From: Clostridium novyi NT
Lineage (GTDB): Bacteria; Bacillota; Clostridia; Clostridiales; Clostridiaceae
Direction: 5' to 3'
NCBI RefSeq assembly: GCF_000014125.1
Contig: NC_008593.1
Span: 1,302,001-1,366,000 of the forward strand
Length of the DNA stretch: 64,000 nucleotides
Shown here: positions 31,958 through 42,012 of the stretch, piece by piece
How the letters are laid out: every line of letters begins with the position of its first letter
How positions within the stretch are numbered: position 1 is the stretch's first letter
The notes under the pieces: generated by a model
The model's input: only the letters and a program-made list of their open reading frames with translations
Told to the model about the DNA's origin: nothing
Database searches by the model: none
Translations under genes and position numbers: made by a program

Positions 31958-32074
31958 AAAAGATACCTCCTTACTTTACATCAGATTATATATATGATAT
32001 AAAATAAGGATTTATTCTTACTTAGTAACCTTATTTAATTAAATTTACATATGTACATAGTTCATTTTAATAAA

Positions 32075-32097
32075 ATAAAAAGGCATCTCTGCCCTTC
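32075..32097 (-). terminator. Probable terminator of pnp
   Basis: On the minus strand, AAGGGCA pairs with TGCCTT (one bulged G) around GAGA and is followed by TTTATTTTATT. Confidence 0.6.
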
Positions 32098-34214
32098 TAC
32101 TTTTCTGTATCTTTATCTTGGTTGTTTTCTGAATCTTTTATAGCATCTTTTCTAGATAAGTTTACTCTTCCCATAGAATCTATTTCTGTTACTTTAACTA
32201 ATATCTCATCGCCAACTGACACAACATCTTCAACTTTATTAACTCTCTTAACATCTAGTTTAGATATGTGAACTAAGCCTTCTTTGCCAGGTAGAATTTC
32301 TACAAATGCACCAAAATTAGCTATTTTAGTAACTTTTCCCAGATAAACTTCTCCTTCTTTTACTTCTCTGCTATAACCATCAATCATAGCTAAAGCTTTC
32401 TTTCCTGATTCATAATCTTCAGCAGTTACAAATACAGAACCATCTTCTTTTATATCTATCTTAACTCCAGTTTCATCTATTATTTTATTAATAGTTTTAC
32501 CACCAGCACCTATTACGTCCTTAATCTTAGAAGGATTAATACTCATTGTAAATACTTTTGGTGCATACTTAGATACTTCTTCTCTTGGTTTATCTATACA
32601 ATTATTTATAACTTCTAAGATAGTTAATCTAGCTTTTCTAGCATTAGTTATTGCTTTTTTAATACAATCATTAGATAATCCTTTTATTTTAGTATCTACT
32701 TGTATTGCTGTAATACCTTTTTCTGTTCCTGCTACTTTAAAGTCCATATCTCCAAAGAAATCTTCAAGACCTTGAATATCAGTAAGAATTTCTTCTTTTT
32801 CTAGATCTTCGCTAGTAACTAATCCCATAGCTATTCCAGCTGCTGGTCTTTTCATAGGTACACCTGCATCAAGTAGTGCAAGGGTACTTCCGCAAACACT
32901 TGCTTGAGATGTTGAACCATTAGAGCTTAGAACTTCAGATACAACTCTTATTGCATATGGGAATTCCTGTTCACTTGGAATTAATGGTTCTATTGCTTTT
33001 TCAGCTAAAGCACCATGACCTATTTCTCTTCTATTAGGTCCTCTTAATGGTCTAACTTCTCCAACACTATAAGATGGGAAATTATAATGATGCATATATC
33101 TTTTTGAAGTTTCTTCTTCAATTCCATCAAGAACTTGACCTTCACTTATAGATCCAAGTGTAGCTACACTCATAACTTGAGTTAATCCTCTTGTAAATAG
33201 TCCACTACCATGAGTTCTTGGAAGAAGTGATACTTCAGATGAAAGTGGTCTTATTTCATCAAAATATCTACCATCTGGTCTTCTTTTTTCATTTAATATC
33301 ATATTTCTAACTACTTCTTTTTGCATTTTGTATATAGCTTCACCTATATCCCCTAAATTGTCAGGATATTTTTCATCAAATTCTTCGCTAACTTTTTCTT
33401 TAACTTCATCCATAGCTTTATTTCTTGAATCTTTATCAGTTATATACATAGCTTCTTTTACCATATCAAAAGCAAATTCTCTAACTTCTTTTTCTATATC
33501 TGCATCTATTTCATGTAAAATAAGCTCAGCCTTTTGTTTTCCGTATTGTTCCATAACTTTTTGTTGGAAGTCAGCAATTTTTTTACATTCTTCAAATCCA
33601 AACATTATAGCATCATACATTACATCTTCTGGTATTTCTTCTCCACCTGCTTCTATCATCATTACTCTATCTTTAGTTGCACAAACTGTTAGATCAAGTA
33701 TGCTTTCTTCTCTTTGTTTTGATGTAGGATTTATTATAAATTCTCCATCAATTAAACCAACTGATACCGTTCCCACAGGTATTGTAAATGGTATACTTGA
33801 TAAACATAATGCAAGTGATGCTCCATTCATAGCTAATATATTAGGTAAGTTATCTTGGTCTACAGATACTACAGTACAAACAACTTGCACATCATTTCTA
33901 TATCCCTTTGGAAATAATGGTCTTAGTGGTCTATCTATAGCTCTTGCATTAAGGATAGCTTTATCAGAAGGTCTTCCTTCTCTTTTTATAAAACCTCCTG
34001 GTATTTTACCTACAGCATAAAGTCTTTCTTGGTATTCTATACTTAAAGGGAAGAAATCTATTCCCTCCTTAGGTTCTGGTGATGCATTTACATTAACAAG
34101 CACCACAGTGTCTCCATAGCTTATATTTAAAGCACAATCTGATAACATTCCAAGCTTACCAAATTCGCCTTTTAACGTTCTACCTGCTACAGTAGTTTCA
34201 AAAATATGGTTCAT
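32097..34214 (-). CDS. pnp: Polynucleotide phosphorylase
   Basis: PNPase degrades RNA from the 3' end using phosphate. The 705-residue product has two RNase PH domains ([46 protein letters not shown]), a KH domain ([16 protein letters not shown]) and a C-terminal S1 domain ([15 protein letters not shown]). The frame extends to 34232, but that start precedes AGGAGG, so ATG 34214 is used. It follows rpsO, the classic rpsO-pnp pair. Confidence 0.97.
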   Translation of the reverse strand: MNHIFETTVAGRTLKGEFGKLGMLSDCALNISYGDTVVLVNVNASPEPKEGIDFFPLSIEYQERLYAVGKIPGGFIKREGRPSDKAILNARAIDRPLRPLFPKGYRNDVQVVCTVVSVDQDNLPNILAMNGASLALCLSSIPFTIPVGTVSVGLIDGEFIINPTSKQREESILDLTVCATKDRVMMIEAGGEEIPEDVMYDAIMFGFEECKKIADFQQKVMEQYGKQKAELILHEIDADIEKEVREFAFDMVKEAMYITDKDSRNKAMDEVKEKVSEEFDEKYPDNLGDIGEAIYKMQKEVVRNMILNEKRRPDGRYFDEIRPLSSEVSLLPRTHGSGLFTRGLTQVMSVATLGSISEGQVLDGIEEETSKRYMHHYNFPSYSVGEVRPLRGPNRREIGHGALAEKAIEPLIPSEQEFPYAIRVVSEVLSSNGSTSQASVCGSTLALLDAGVPMKRPAAGIAMGLVTSEDLEKEEILTDIQGLEDFFGDMDFKVAGTEKGITAIQVDTKIKGLSNDCIKKAITNARKARLTILEVINNCIDKPREEVSKYAPKVFTMSINPSKIKDVIGAGGKTINKIIDETGVKIDIKEDGSVFVTAEDYESGKKALAMIDGYSREVKEGEVYLGKVTKIANFGAFVEILPGKEGLVHISKLDVKRVNKVEDVVSVGDEILVKVTEIDSMGRVNLSRKDAIKDSENNQDKDTEK

Positions 34215-34298
34215 AAAATAACCTCCTTTCAAAATTTATACATATTCTATTAGTTATTATTGCCATTAAAAAATAATTTAACAAATATTTTTCTAAAA

Positions 34299-34330
34299 TA
34301 ATAGAGCGGAACTAGCCCGCTCTAAATTAT
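34299..34330 (-). terminator. Hairpin at the end of rpsO
   Basis: TAGAGCGG pairs with CCGCTCTA around a short loop, overlapping the rpsO stop codon. On the minus strand it is followed by TATTATTTT. It probably ends most rpsO transcripts and allows partial read-through into pnp. Confidence 0.75.
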
Positions 34331-34590
34331 TTTCTTAATCCTAATCTTTTAATTAAAGAACGATATCTTTCAATATCATGTTCTTTTAAGTAGTTTAAAA
34401 GTCCTCTTCTTTTACCAACCATCATAAGAAGTCCTCTTCTTGAGTGGTGATCTTTTTTGTGTTCTTTTAAGTGTTCGTTTAAGTGATTAATTCTTTCTGT
34501 TAATAATGCAACTTGAACTTCTGGAGAACCAGTATCTCCTTCGTGTGTTGCGTATTCTCTAATTAATTGCTCTTTTCTAGCCTTTTCCAT
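34327..34590 (-). CDS. rpsO: 30S ribosomal protein S15
   Basis: S15 binds 16S rRNA early in assembly of the small-subunit platform. The 87-residue protein shows [20 protein letters not shown], the rRNA-binding [16 protein letters not shown] and the C-terminal [20 protein letters not shown]. The start is ATG 34590, since the TTG at 34605 lies in TTGGAGGTG. A long leader with its own promoter precedes it. Confidence 0.98.
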   Translation of the reverse strand: MEKARKEQLIREYATHEGDTGSPEVQVALLTERINHLNEHLKEHKKDHHSRRGLLMMVGKRRGLLNYLKEHDIERYRSLIKRLGLRK

Positions 34591-34616
34591 TTCGTGCACC
34601 TCCAAAATTATAATCC

Positions 34617-34663
34617 CCTTATTCCATGAATACCGCCGGCCAGTCAGTCTTCATAGCATAAGG
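34617..34663 (-). promoter_or_regulatory. Structured rpsO leader, possible S15 autoregulatory element
   Basis: In the rpsO transcript, CCTTAT (34658-34663) pairs with ATAAGG (34617-34622), continued by CTATGAA/TTCATGG (one G-U pair). This leaves a GC-rich apical part containing CTGGCCGG, unusual in this AT-rich DNA. S15 represses its own mRNA in several bacteria through such leaders; binding here is inferred. Confidence 0.45.
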
Positions 34664-34672
34664 TTCACAAGT

Positions 34673-34701
34673 ATTATACCAGATAATCATTAAATTGTAA
34701 A
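34673..34701 (-). promoter_or_regulatory. rpsO-pnp promoter
   Basis: Minus strand TTTACA (34696-34701), 17-bp spacer, TATAAT (34673-34678), followed by the structured leader. Confidence 0.8.
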
Positions 34702-34736
34702 TTATTTTTTAAATATATAACATATAATTATACTTT

Positions 34737-35663
34737 CTAGCATAAACATATATTTTGCTTTAATGCAAAATTCTTATCTTTAGATAATTGACTTGCAAGT
34801 TCTTCAATTGAGTTGAACTTTTTTTCACTTCTTATTCTTTCGCAAAAATATAATTTTAAATTTTCATCATATATATCTTTTTCAAAACCCAATATATGAG
34901 TTTCTATGCTTAATTTTTTGTCACTTACTGTTGGATTATAACCTATATTGGTTATTCCTCTATAAACTTCTCCATTATACTTAACACAAGTATAATAAAC
35001 ACCACCCTTTGGTAATACAAACTTTTTATTATAATTTAAATTTGTAGTAGGAAAATTTATTTTTCTTCCTAATTGTTTACCGTGAACTACCGTTCCTTGC
35101 ATCATAAACGGTCTATTTAAAAATTTATTTGCTTTTGTTATATTACCTTCCGAAACCAATTGTCTTATTTTTGAACTACTAACAACGTCACCATCGATTT
35201 TAACTGGTTCTATTATATTTAATTCAAAGCCAAATTTAATGCTTAATTTTTTTAATAATTCTATATCTCCTAAATTTTTATATCCAAATCTATAATTGAA
35301 TCCAACAATAATACCTTTTGCATTATAACATTCCACCATATTTTTTATAAAATCTTCTGGAGATATCTTCATGAACTCATTATCAAAATTAACATAGTTA
35401 ACAATATCTATGCCGCACTTTTCTAGTAGTTCACTTTTAACTTTATTATCTATTATAAGTTTTGGTGCCATATCTTTGTTTATAATAGTTAAAGGATGAT
35501 TTTTAAATGTAAATACCATACTTTTAGCATTATTTTCTTTTGCAAGTTCAATAGTTTTATTTATAAGACTCATGTGTCCTACATGTAATCCATCGAAACT
35601 TCCTAGTGCTATATAAGTTTTTTCCTTTAGTGTAGTTTTGAAATTATCTTCATATATTAGCAT
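34737..35663 (-). CDS. ribF: Bifunctional riboflavin kinase/FAD synthetase RibF
   Basis: RibF makes FMN and then FAD from riboflavin. The 308-residue product has the nucleotidyltransferase domain (ALGSFDGLHVGHMSLI, VGFNYRFG, SSSKIRQLV) followed by the flavokinase domain (GTVVHGKQLGRKINFPTTNL, GVYYTCV, ITNIGYNPTV, ETHILGF). It starts 11 bp after truB in the long nusA-infB operon and is the last gene of that unit. Confidence 0.97.
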   Translation of the reverse strand: MLIYEDNFKTTLKEKTYIALGSFDGLHVGHMSLINKTIELAKENNAKSMVFTFKNHPLTIINKDMAPKLIIDNKVKSELLEKCGIDIVNYVNFDNEFMKISPEDFIKNMVECYNAKGIIVGFNYRFGYKNLGDIELLKKLSIKFGFELNIIEPVKIDGDVVSSSKIRQLVSEGNITKANKFLNRPFMMQGTVVHGKQLGRKINFPTTNLNYNKKFVLPKGGVYYTCVKYNGEVYRGITNIGYNPTVSDKKLSIETHILGFEKDIYDENLKLYFCERIRSEKKFNSIEELASQLSKDKNFALKQNICLC

Positions 35664-35674
35664 TGTCCCAACCC

Positions 35675-36544
35675 CTAAAGCAATAGTTTCTCAATTTTTA
35701 ATCCTTTACTATTTCTCATTCCAAGACCTAAGAATTTATTATCTTCACTATATATACGATACATTTTATTAATGTCTAGGTTAGGTAAAAGTCTTTTATC
35801 TCCTATTCTAACACCGTTTACTAATAATTTTTCACATTTACTACTTACAAACGCCTTATCATATTGATTTAATGATTCATCTATTGAAATAATATAATCA
35901 TTAATATTATCTGTTGTTAGTTTATTTAGTTCTATGGAATTTTCTTTAGTAAAAGCTCCACTTTGGACTCTTTCAAGATCCCACATAGTAGCACCACATT
36001 TTAAATTGCTCCCAATATCATAACATAAACTTCTTATGTATGTTCCTTTTGAACATTTTACTCTAAATTTAACATAAGGTATATCAATATGTAGTATGTT
36101 AATATCATATATAGTAATAGGTCTTGCTTCTCTTTCTATACTCTTACCTTCTCTTGCTAGCTCGTATAATCTCTTACCATTTACTTTTAATGCAGAATAC
36201 ATAGGAGGCACTTGAAAACTGTCTCCTAAAAATGAATTAACTGCACATTCAATTTCATCTAATGATACATTGACTTCACTTATAGATAATTCTTTTCCTT
36301 CTCTGTCATATGTATCTGTAATAATTCCTAACTTGAAAGTAGCATCATAAACTTTAAAGTCCTTCATTAAATAATCAACTACTTTTGTTCCTTTACCAAT
36401 ACACACTGGAAGTACTCCACAGGCTAAAGGATCTAAAGTACCAGTGTGTCCTATTTTTTTTATACCTGTTATTTTCTTTATTTGGCATACAACATCAAAA
36501 GAAGTTATTCCTATAGGTTTATATACATTTAATATTCCGTTCAT
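35675..36544 (-). CDS. truB: tRNA pseudouridine(55) synthase TruB
   Basis: TruB forms pseudouridine 55 in the tRNA T-loop. The 289-residue product shows GILNVYKPIGITSFD, the catalytic aspartate in HTGTLDPLACGVLP, and YSALKVNGKRLYELAREG. Its start overlaps the nrnA stop by one base, so translation is coupled. Confidence 0.97.
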   Translation of the reverse strand: MNGILNVYKPIGITSFDVVCQIKKITGIKKIGHTGTLDPLACGVLPVCIGKGTKVVDYLMKDFKVYDATFKLGIITDTYDREGKELSISEVNVSLDEIECAVNSFLGDSFQVPPMYSALKVNGKRLYELAREGKSIEREARPITIYDINILHIDIPYVKFRVKCSKGTYIRSLCYDIGSNLKCGATMWDLERVQSGAFTKENSIELNKLTTDNINDYIISIDESLNQYDKAFVSSKCEKLLVNGVRIGDKRLLPNLDINKMYRIYSEDNKFLGLGMRNSKGLKIEKLLL

Positions 36545-37503
36545 TAAATCAACTCTTTTTCTATTTCTTTAAGTAAAATGCTTTCAATTTCATGTACATC
36601 TTTATCACTAAAGAATCCAGCGGCTCTTATATGACCTCCACCATTGAATATCTCAGCTATTCTTCTAACATCAACTATATTTTTAGATCTCATGCTAACT
36701 TTAGTTCCATCATCTGCTTCTTTAAATAGTATAGCTACTTCTACACTACCAATTCTAGTACCTATATTTATAACATCAGATGTATCCCCTTTATCAACAT
36801 TGAAATCTTGTAACATGTTCTTAGTTAAATTCATTATACATACTTTATTATTTAATTTTAAATACATATCTTCTATAACTTTACCATGCAATTTTAAATT
36901 AGAAAATTTCATATTTTCAAATATAATTCTATGAATTTCAGAAAAGTCTATGCCTTGATTAATTAATTCTCCAGCAATTTCATGTGTAAGTTTAGTGGTA
37001 TTTAAATGTCTAAAAGAACCTGTATCTGTTATTAATGAAGTATATAAGCATTTACTTATTCCTTCATCTAATTGTACGTTTAATAATTTTAGAATTTCAT
37101 AAACAATTTCAGCAACAGCTGCTGCTTTAGGGTCCACATAATTTAAATCACCATATTTGTCATTGCTTAAGTGATGATCTATATTAATTAATGTATAATC
37201 CCTCTCTTGTATATCATCATTAAAATTTATTCTTTCAACATTACCACAATCTAAAACTATTACAGTATCTGTACTTGGAAGCACTTCCCCTTCACTTTCA
37301 TTTATCATATATGAATAAGGTAAATACTTAAATGTATCAGGTAAATCTTCCTTTGAAATTATATAAGCATTTTTGTTTAATTTAAGAAGCCCTTGCACTA
37401 GTGCAAGGGAACTTCCTATTGAATCCCCGTCAGGTGATATATGACAAGTAATTCCTATTTTTTGGCTATCTTTTATTCTATTGATAATACTATCTATTAT
37501 CAT
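36544..37503 (-). CDS. nrnA: DHH/DHHA1 phosphoesterase NrnA (nanoRNase/pAp phosphatase)
   Basis: NrnA degrades very short RNAs and can remove the 3' phosphate of pAp. The 319-residue protein has the DHH-family metal motifs HISPDGDSIGSSLAL, IVLDCGN, INIDHHLSN and the DHHA1 glycine motif GGGHIRAAGF. It sits between rbfA and truB, its normal place in Firmicutes, and overlaps rbfA by 14 bp. Confidence 0.93.
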   Translation of the reverse strand: MIIDSIINRIKDSQKIGITCHISPDGDSIGSSLALVQGLLKLNKNAYIISKEDLPDTFKYLPYSYMINESEGEVLPSTDTVIVLDCGNVERINFNDDIQERDYTLINIDHHLSNDKYGDLNYVDPKAAAVAEIVYEILKLLNVQLDEGISKCLYTSLITDTGSFRHLNTTKLTHEIAGELINQGIDFSEIHRIIFENMKFSNLKLHGKVIEDMYLKLNNKVCIMNLTKNMLQDFNVDKGDTSDVINIGTRIGSVEVAILFKEADDGTKVSMRSKNIVDVRRIAEIFNGGGHIRAAGFFSDKDVHEIESILLKEIEKELI

Positions 37504-37855
37504 TTCTTTTCTTCTCCTTTAAATTGCTTAAAAGATCATTTATATGCATACCATGCTCTATACTCTCATCTAACTCTAATAGTATTTCTGGAGTATATCT
37601 TAATTTAACTCTATGACCTACTTCACGACGGATAAATCCAGCTGAACTTTTTAATGCTTCTAAAGTTTCTGTTTTAGATTCATCACTTCCAAAAATACTT
37701 ATAAATACTTTAGCATATCTTAGGTCATTTGTAACTTCAACTCTTGTTACACTAACCATTCCAGTAAGTCTTGGATCGTGTATATCATCTCTAATTATAT
37801 TGCTGATTTCTTTTTTTACTTCTTCATTTATTCTACCAAGTCTATATCTAGCCAT
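37490..37855 (-). CDS. rbfA: Ribosome-binding factor A
   Basis: RbfA is a small KH-type protein that helps 16S rRNA and 30S maturation. The 121-residue product has the family features RLGRINEEVKKEISNIIRDDIHDPRL, VTRVEVTNDLRYAKVFISIFG and HRVKLRYTPEILLELDESIEHG (each given in part). It starts 13 bp after infB with AAAGGAG. Confidence 0.96.
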   Translation of the reverse strand: MARYRLGRINEEVKKEISNIIRDDIHDPRLTGMVSVTRVEVTNDLRYAKVFISIFGSDESKTETLEALKSSAGFIRREVGHRVKLRYTPEILLELDESIEHGMHINDLLSNLKEKKRNDNR

Positions 37856-37868
37856 ATAATATTCTCCT

Positions 37869-39911
37869 TTATAAGTTTTTAGGTTTTATTTCTTCCATAG
37901 TAAAGGCCTCTATTATATCTCCTTCTTTTATATCATTAAATTTCTCAACAGATAATCCACATTCATATCCTTTTGCAACTTCTTTTGCATCATCTTTGAA
38001 TCTCTTTAATGATGATATTTCTGACTCAAATATAACTATTCCATCTCTTATTACTCTTACGCTACTATCTCTTGTAATTTTTCCATTTAGAACATAGCAA
38101 CCTGCAATAGTTCCAACACTTGATATTTTATATACAACTCTTACTTCTGCAGAACCTAAGACAACTTCTTTATATTCAGGTTCTAACATACCTACCATAG
38201 CTGCTTTTATATCATCTAGAGCATCATATATTACTCTGTAAGTTCTTACATTAACTCCTTCTTTTTCAGCAAGAACAGTTGCATTATTAGAAGGTCTAAC
38301 GTTAAATCCGATAATTACTGCATTAGAAGCAGCTGCTAATGTAACATCTGTTTCACTTATTGCTCCAACTGCACCATGTATAACTCTTACTTTAACAGAA
38401 TCTGTTGATAATTTTTCAAGAGATTGTATAACAGCTTCAACTGAACCTTGAACATCGGCTTTAACTATTACGTCAAGTTCTTTAACTTTTCCTTCTTGAA
38501 TTTGATTATATAAATCTTCAAGAGAAACTTTGTTAGTTGATTGCATGCGTTTTTCTCTTAATTTTTCTTTTCTCTTATCAGCCATGTTTCTTGCAGTTTT
38601 TTCATCTTTAACTACATTGAATCTATCTCCTGCATCTGGTACTTCTGAAAGTCCTAATATCTCTACTGGAATTGATGGTCCTGCAACTTTAATGTTTTTA
38701 CCTTTATCATCAAACATTGCTCTGATTCTACCGTATGTATTACCAACAATTATAGAATCACCAACTTTAAGTGTTCCATTTTGAACTAATAGAGAAGCTA
38801 CAGGTCCTCTACCTTTGTCTAATTTAGCTTCGATTACAGTACCTTTTGCTTTTCTTTCAGGATCTGCTTTTAATTCTTCCATTTCAGCAGTTAAAATAAT
38901 CATTTCAAGTAAAGTATCAAGTCCTTCTTTTGTATGAGCTGATACTGGTACTGTTATAACATCTCCACCCCAGTCTTCTGGAATTAAGTTGTGTTCAGTT
39001 AATTCTTGTTTAACTCTATCTAAATTAGCTGCTGGTTTATCAATTTTATTAATAGCAACTATCATAGGAACCTCTGCTGCTTTACAGTGATTTATAGCTT
39101 CTATAGTTTGTGGCATTATACCATCATCAGCAGCAACAACAAGTATAACTATATCTGTAACTTGAGCTCCTCTTGCTCTCATAGTTGTAAATGCTTCGTG
39201 TCCTGGAGTATCTAAGAATGTTATTTTTTCTCCATTAACATTTACAGTATAAGCACCTATATGCTGAGTTATTCCACCTGCTTCTGTTGATGTAACTTTT
39301 GCTTTTCTTATAGCATCTAGTATAGATGTTTTACCATGGTCAACGTGTCCCATTACTGTTACAACTGGTGGTCTTTTTTCAGTACCTTCATCTTCATCTT
39401 CTATTTCTTTTGTTATTGTATCGTCTTCCTTTTGCATTATAACAGCATTGAATTTTTCTGCTAATTTTTCAGCAGTATTAAAATCTAATTCTTGGTTTAT
39501 AGCTGCCATAACCCCCATAAACATTAATTGTTTTATTACTTCTGTTGTAGGTTTTTTTAATTTATCAGCTAATGCTTTAACAGTTATAGTATCTTCCATT
39601 TCTATAACTATTTCTTCTTCAGAAGACTCATTATCTGCATTTTTATTTCCTTTTTTAACTTCTTTCTTCTTGTTTTTGACTTTTTTATTAGAAGCATCTA
39701 TTTCTTCATCTGCAACAACACTTCTATTAGCTTTCTCATCTGAATTTTCTTCATCGTCAAAGATTTCCTTTATCAGTTCCGCATCTTCTTCATCTAGTAC
39801 ACTCATATGATTTTTAACTGTTATGTTAAATTCACTTGCAAGTATATCTATTAATTCTCTACTTGTTATATCCAGTTCTTTCGCTAATTCATAAACCCTT
39901 GTTTTAGCCAA
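37869..39911 (-). CDS. infB: Translation initiation factor IF-2
   Basis: IF-2 is the GTPase that brings initiator tRNA to the ribosome. It has an N-terminal helix-turn-helix ([20 protein letters not shown]), a charged linker, a second IF2-N domain, then the G domain with [18 protein letters not shown] and NKIDKP, and C-terminal domains. A GTG at 39920 is part of the GGGGGTG ribosome site, so TTG 39911 (MAKTRVYEL) is preferred, giving 680 residues. The usual L7Ae-family gene ylxQ is absent between rnpM and infB. Confidence 0.96.
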   Translation of the reverse strand: MAKTRVYELAKELDITSRELIDILASEFNITVKNHMSVLDEEDAELIKEIFDDEENSDEKANRSVVADEEIDASNKKVKNKKKEVKKGNKNADNESSEEEIVIEMEDTITVKALADKLKKPTTEVIKQLMFMGVMAAINQELDFNTAEKLAEKFNAVIMQKEDDTITKEIEDEDEGTEKRPPVVTVMGHVDHGKTSILDAIRKAKVTSTEAGGITQHIGAYTVNVNGEKITFLDTPGHEAFTTMRARGAQVTDIVILVVAADDGIMPQTIEAINHCKAAEVPMIVAINKIDKPAANLDRVKQELTEHNLIPEDWGGDVITVPVSAHTKEGLDTLLEMIILTAEMEELKADPERKAKGTVIEAKLDKGRGPVASLLVQNGTLKVGDSIIVGNTYGRIRAMFDDKGKNIKVAGPSIPVEILGLSEVPDAGDRFNVVKDEKTARNMADKRKEKLREKRMQSTNKVSLEDLYNQIQEGKVKELDVIVKADVQGSVEAVIQSLEKLSTDSVKVRVIHGAVGAISETDVTLAAASNAVIIGFNVRPSNNATVLAEKEGVNVRTYRVIYDALDDIKAAMVGMLEPEYKEVVLGSAEVRVVYKISSVGTIAGCYVLNGKITRDSSVRVIRDGIVIFESEISSLKRFKDDAKEVAKGYECGLSVEKFNDIKEGDIIEAFTMEEIKPKNL

Positions 39912-39945
39912 AACATTCACCCCCAGTTAGTGTATTAAAATTATC

Positions 39946-40209
39946 TTATTCCATAATTTCGTTTTTCAATTTTTTATAGATTTCATCATCTATTTTAACT
40001 TCTAAGTTTCTCTCTAATCTTTTAGTCTTGAATGCTTTTTCTAAACATTCAATGTTTTTACAAATGTAAGCACCTCTACCAGGCTTTTTACCTGTTAGAT
40101 CTATAGATACTTCATTTTTTTTATTTTTTACAACTCTAATTAGTTCTTTTTTAGGCTTCATTTCTGAACACCCAGTGCACATTCTAGTAGGAATTTTTTT
40201 TATTTTCAT
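39946..40209 (-). CDS. rnpM: RNase P modulator RnpM (YlxR)
   Basis: An 87-residue member of the YlxR/DUF448 family, recently described as a modulator of RNase P. It shows RMCTGCSEMKPKKELIR and the family's GRGAYICKNIECLEKAFK. It lies 29 bp after nusA and 34 bp before the infB start, its usual position. Confidence 0.93.
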   Translation of the reverse strand: MKIKKIPTRMCTGCSEMKPKKELIRVVKNKKNEVSIDLTGKKPGRGAYICKNIECLEKAFKTKRLERNLEVKIDDEIYKKLKNEIME

Positions 40210-40238
40210 GATAAAGCTCTACCACCTTTCTCAAGAAA

Positions 40239-41285
40239 TTATTCTTCTACTTGAGATTCGCTTTTTATATCTATTTTCCATCCTGTTAGTTTCGCTGCAA
40301 GTCTAACATTTTGGCCTTCTTTACCAATAGCTAAAGATAACTGACTATCTTCTACTACTATTTTAGCAGATTTATTTTCATCATCAATGTCTACGCTTAA
40401 TACTCTAGCTGGACTTAATGCATTGGCGATATATTTTTCAGGTTCTTTATCCCACTTAATTATATCTATCTTTTCATTTTTAAGCTCTGTCACTATGTTT
40501 TGAACTCTCATTCCCTTTGGTCCAACACATGCACCAGTTGCATCTACATTTTCATCATTAGAATAAACAGCTATTTTTGTTCTTGATCCTGCTTCTCTTG
40601 CTATGCTTTTAACTTCTACTACACCAGCATATATTTCAGGAACTTCTAATTCAAAAAGTCTTTTTACTAGTCCTGGATGTGTTCTTGAAACTACAACTTG
40701 AGGTCCTTTAGTAGTATTTTTAACTTCTACTATGTATAGTTTTAACTTTTGATTAAAATTATACTCTTCTCCTGGCATTTGTTCGTTTGGTCCAAGAACT
40801 GCTTCTGTTTTTTCTAAGTCAACAAAAACATTGCCCTTATCTTTTCTTATAACTGTTCCTGTAATTATATCAAATTCTTTAGCTATAAATTCATCATATA
40901 CTACTTTTCTTTCAGCTTCTTTTATTCTTTGAATTACTACTTGTTTAGCTGTTTGTGCAGCAATTCTTCCAAAACTTTTTGGAGTAACTTCTAAATCTAC
41001 TATATCTCCCATTTGATATCTGCTATCAATTTCACGAGCATCTTCTAGAGAAATTTCATTAACACCTGAAGGTTCTTCTTCGATCTTCTTTTGGGCATAT
41101 ACATGTATTTCCCCATTTTCTCTATCAATAGTTACCTTTACATTTTGTGAATTTCCCCCTACTTTAGCATAGTTTTTTTTGTATGCTGATACTAAAGCAT
41201 CCTCCACAGTATCAAATAATAATTGTTCTCCGATTCCCTTTTCTTTTACGATTTCTCTTAGGGCCTCAATAAATTCAGCATTCAT
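40239..41285 (-). CDS. nusA: Transcription termination/antitermination factor NusA
   Basis: NusA binds RNA polymerase and nascent RNA and affects pausing and termination. The 348-residue product has the N-terminal RNAP-binding domain, an S1 domain (GTVIRKDKGNVFVDLEKTEAVL), KH1 (KIAVYSNDENVDATGACVGPKGMRV in part) and KH2 (LAIGKEGQNVRLAAKLTGWKI). It lacks the C-terminal acidic repeats of E. coli NusA, as in other Firmicutes. It starts 12 bp after rimP. Confidence 0.97.
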   Translation of the reverse strand: MNAEFIEALREIVKEKGIGEQLLFDTVEDALVSAYKKNYAKVGGNSQNVKVTIDRENGEIHVYAQKKIEEEPSGVNEISLEDAREIDSRYQMGDIVDLEVTPKSFGRIAAQTAKQVVIQRIKEAERKVVYDEFIAKEFDIITGTVIRKDKGNVFVDLEKTEAVLGPNEQMPGEEYNFNQKLKLYIVEVKNTTKGPQVVVSRTHPGLVKRLFELEVPEIYAGVVEVKSIAREAGSRTKIAVYSNDENVDATGACVGPKGMRVQNIVTELKNEKIDIIKWDKEPEKYIANALSPARVLSVDIDDENKSAKIVVEDSQLSLAIGKEGQNVRLAAKLTGWKIDIKSESQVEE

Positions 41286-41297
41286 TTTTCGAACCTC

Positions 41298-41762
41298 CTA
41301 AAACTCCCCTTTTAAAATAATCTTCTTTATTCTTTCTCTTGGAATGTTAATACTTTCATTTTCTTTTTCGATTGTTACTGTATCATCATTAAAACTTATT
41401 AAATTCCCTTGATGTTCCCTACTTCCCTCAAATAACTTAGCAAGCTTTACAATTATTTGATTATTAGTGTATTTATGTAGGTGCTCTTCAGTATAAAGCA
41501 CCCTCTCAATTCCTGGTGAAGATACTTCTAAATAATAACTATCTGAAATAGGATCTTTTTCATCTAAAATATCGCTTACTTTTCTACTAACTTTTTCGCA
41601 ATCTTCTAAATTTATTCCTTTTGAACTATCTATATATATCCTAAGGTAATTTTCATTTTGTTCTCTCACATATTCTATGTAATACAATTCATAGTTTAAT
41701 TCTTCTACTATAGGTTTTATTAACTTGTTAATTTCATCCATATTTATTAAATTGTTCTTCAT
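41298..41762 (-). CDS. rimP: Ribosome maturation factor RimP
   Basis: RimP assists 30S assembly. The 154-residue protein has ELYYIEYVREQNENYLRIYID, the conserved DCEKVSRKVSDILDE and YYLEVSSPGIER. ATG 41762 is used because the TTG six bases upstream directly abuts the AAGGAGG site. It is the first gene of the rimP-nusA-rnpM-infB-rbfA-nrnA-truB-ribF operon. Confidence 0.95.
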   Translation of the reverse strand: MKNNLINMDEINKLIKPIVEELNYELYYIEYVREQNENYLRIYIDSSKGINLEDCEKVSRKVSDILDEKDPISDSYYLEVSSPGIERVLYTEEHLHKYTNNQIIVKLAKLFEGSREHQGNLISFNDDTVTIEKENESINIPRERIKKIILKGEF

Positions 41763-41821
41763 CGACAACCCTCCTTAACTCTAGTTTAAACAATTTGCTG
41801 ATAAATAAACAAATATTAATG

Positions 41822-41880
41822 AAAAACGCAACAAAATAGTTGCGTTTTTACAAATATAAAGAGTGGGTTTTTGCCCACTC
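41822..41880 (-). terminator. Tandem terminators between polC and rimP
   Basis: Two separate perfect hairpins: 41861-41867 with 41874-41880 (GAGTGGG/CCCACTC) and 41822-41832 with 41839-41849 (AACGCAAC/GTTGCGTT). On the minus strand the second runs into a T-tract. They isolate the rimP operon from the strongly transcribed rpsB-polC cluster. Confidence 0.85.
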
Positions 41881-42012
41881 CTATGCTAAAATTTATCTGC
41901 TAAGTATTTCTACTTCATTTTAACACACTAAAAACCCTATTTCAAGGGATAAAGTAAATGAAATTACATTATATATAATTTATCCACTTATTCAAAGTTA
42001 TACATCATTTTA

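Noticed and set aside
33328..34020. 230-residue plus-strand frame inside pnp
   Set aside because: Ser/Ile-rich antisense shadow of pnp with no ribosome site.
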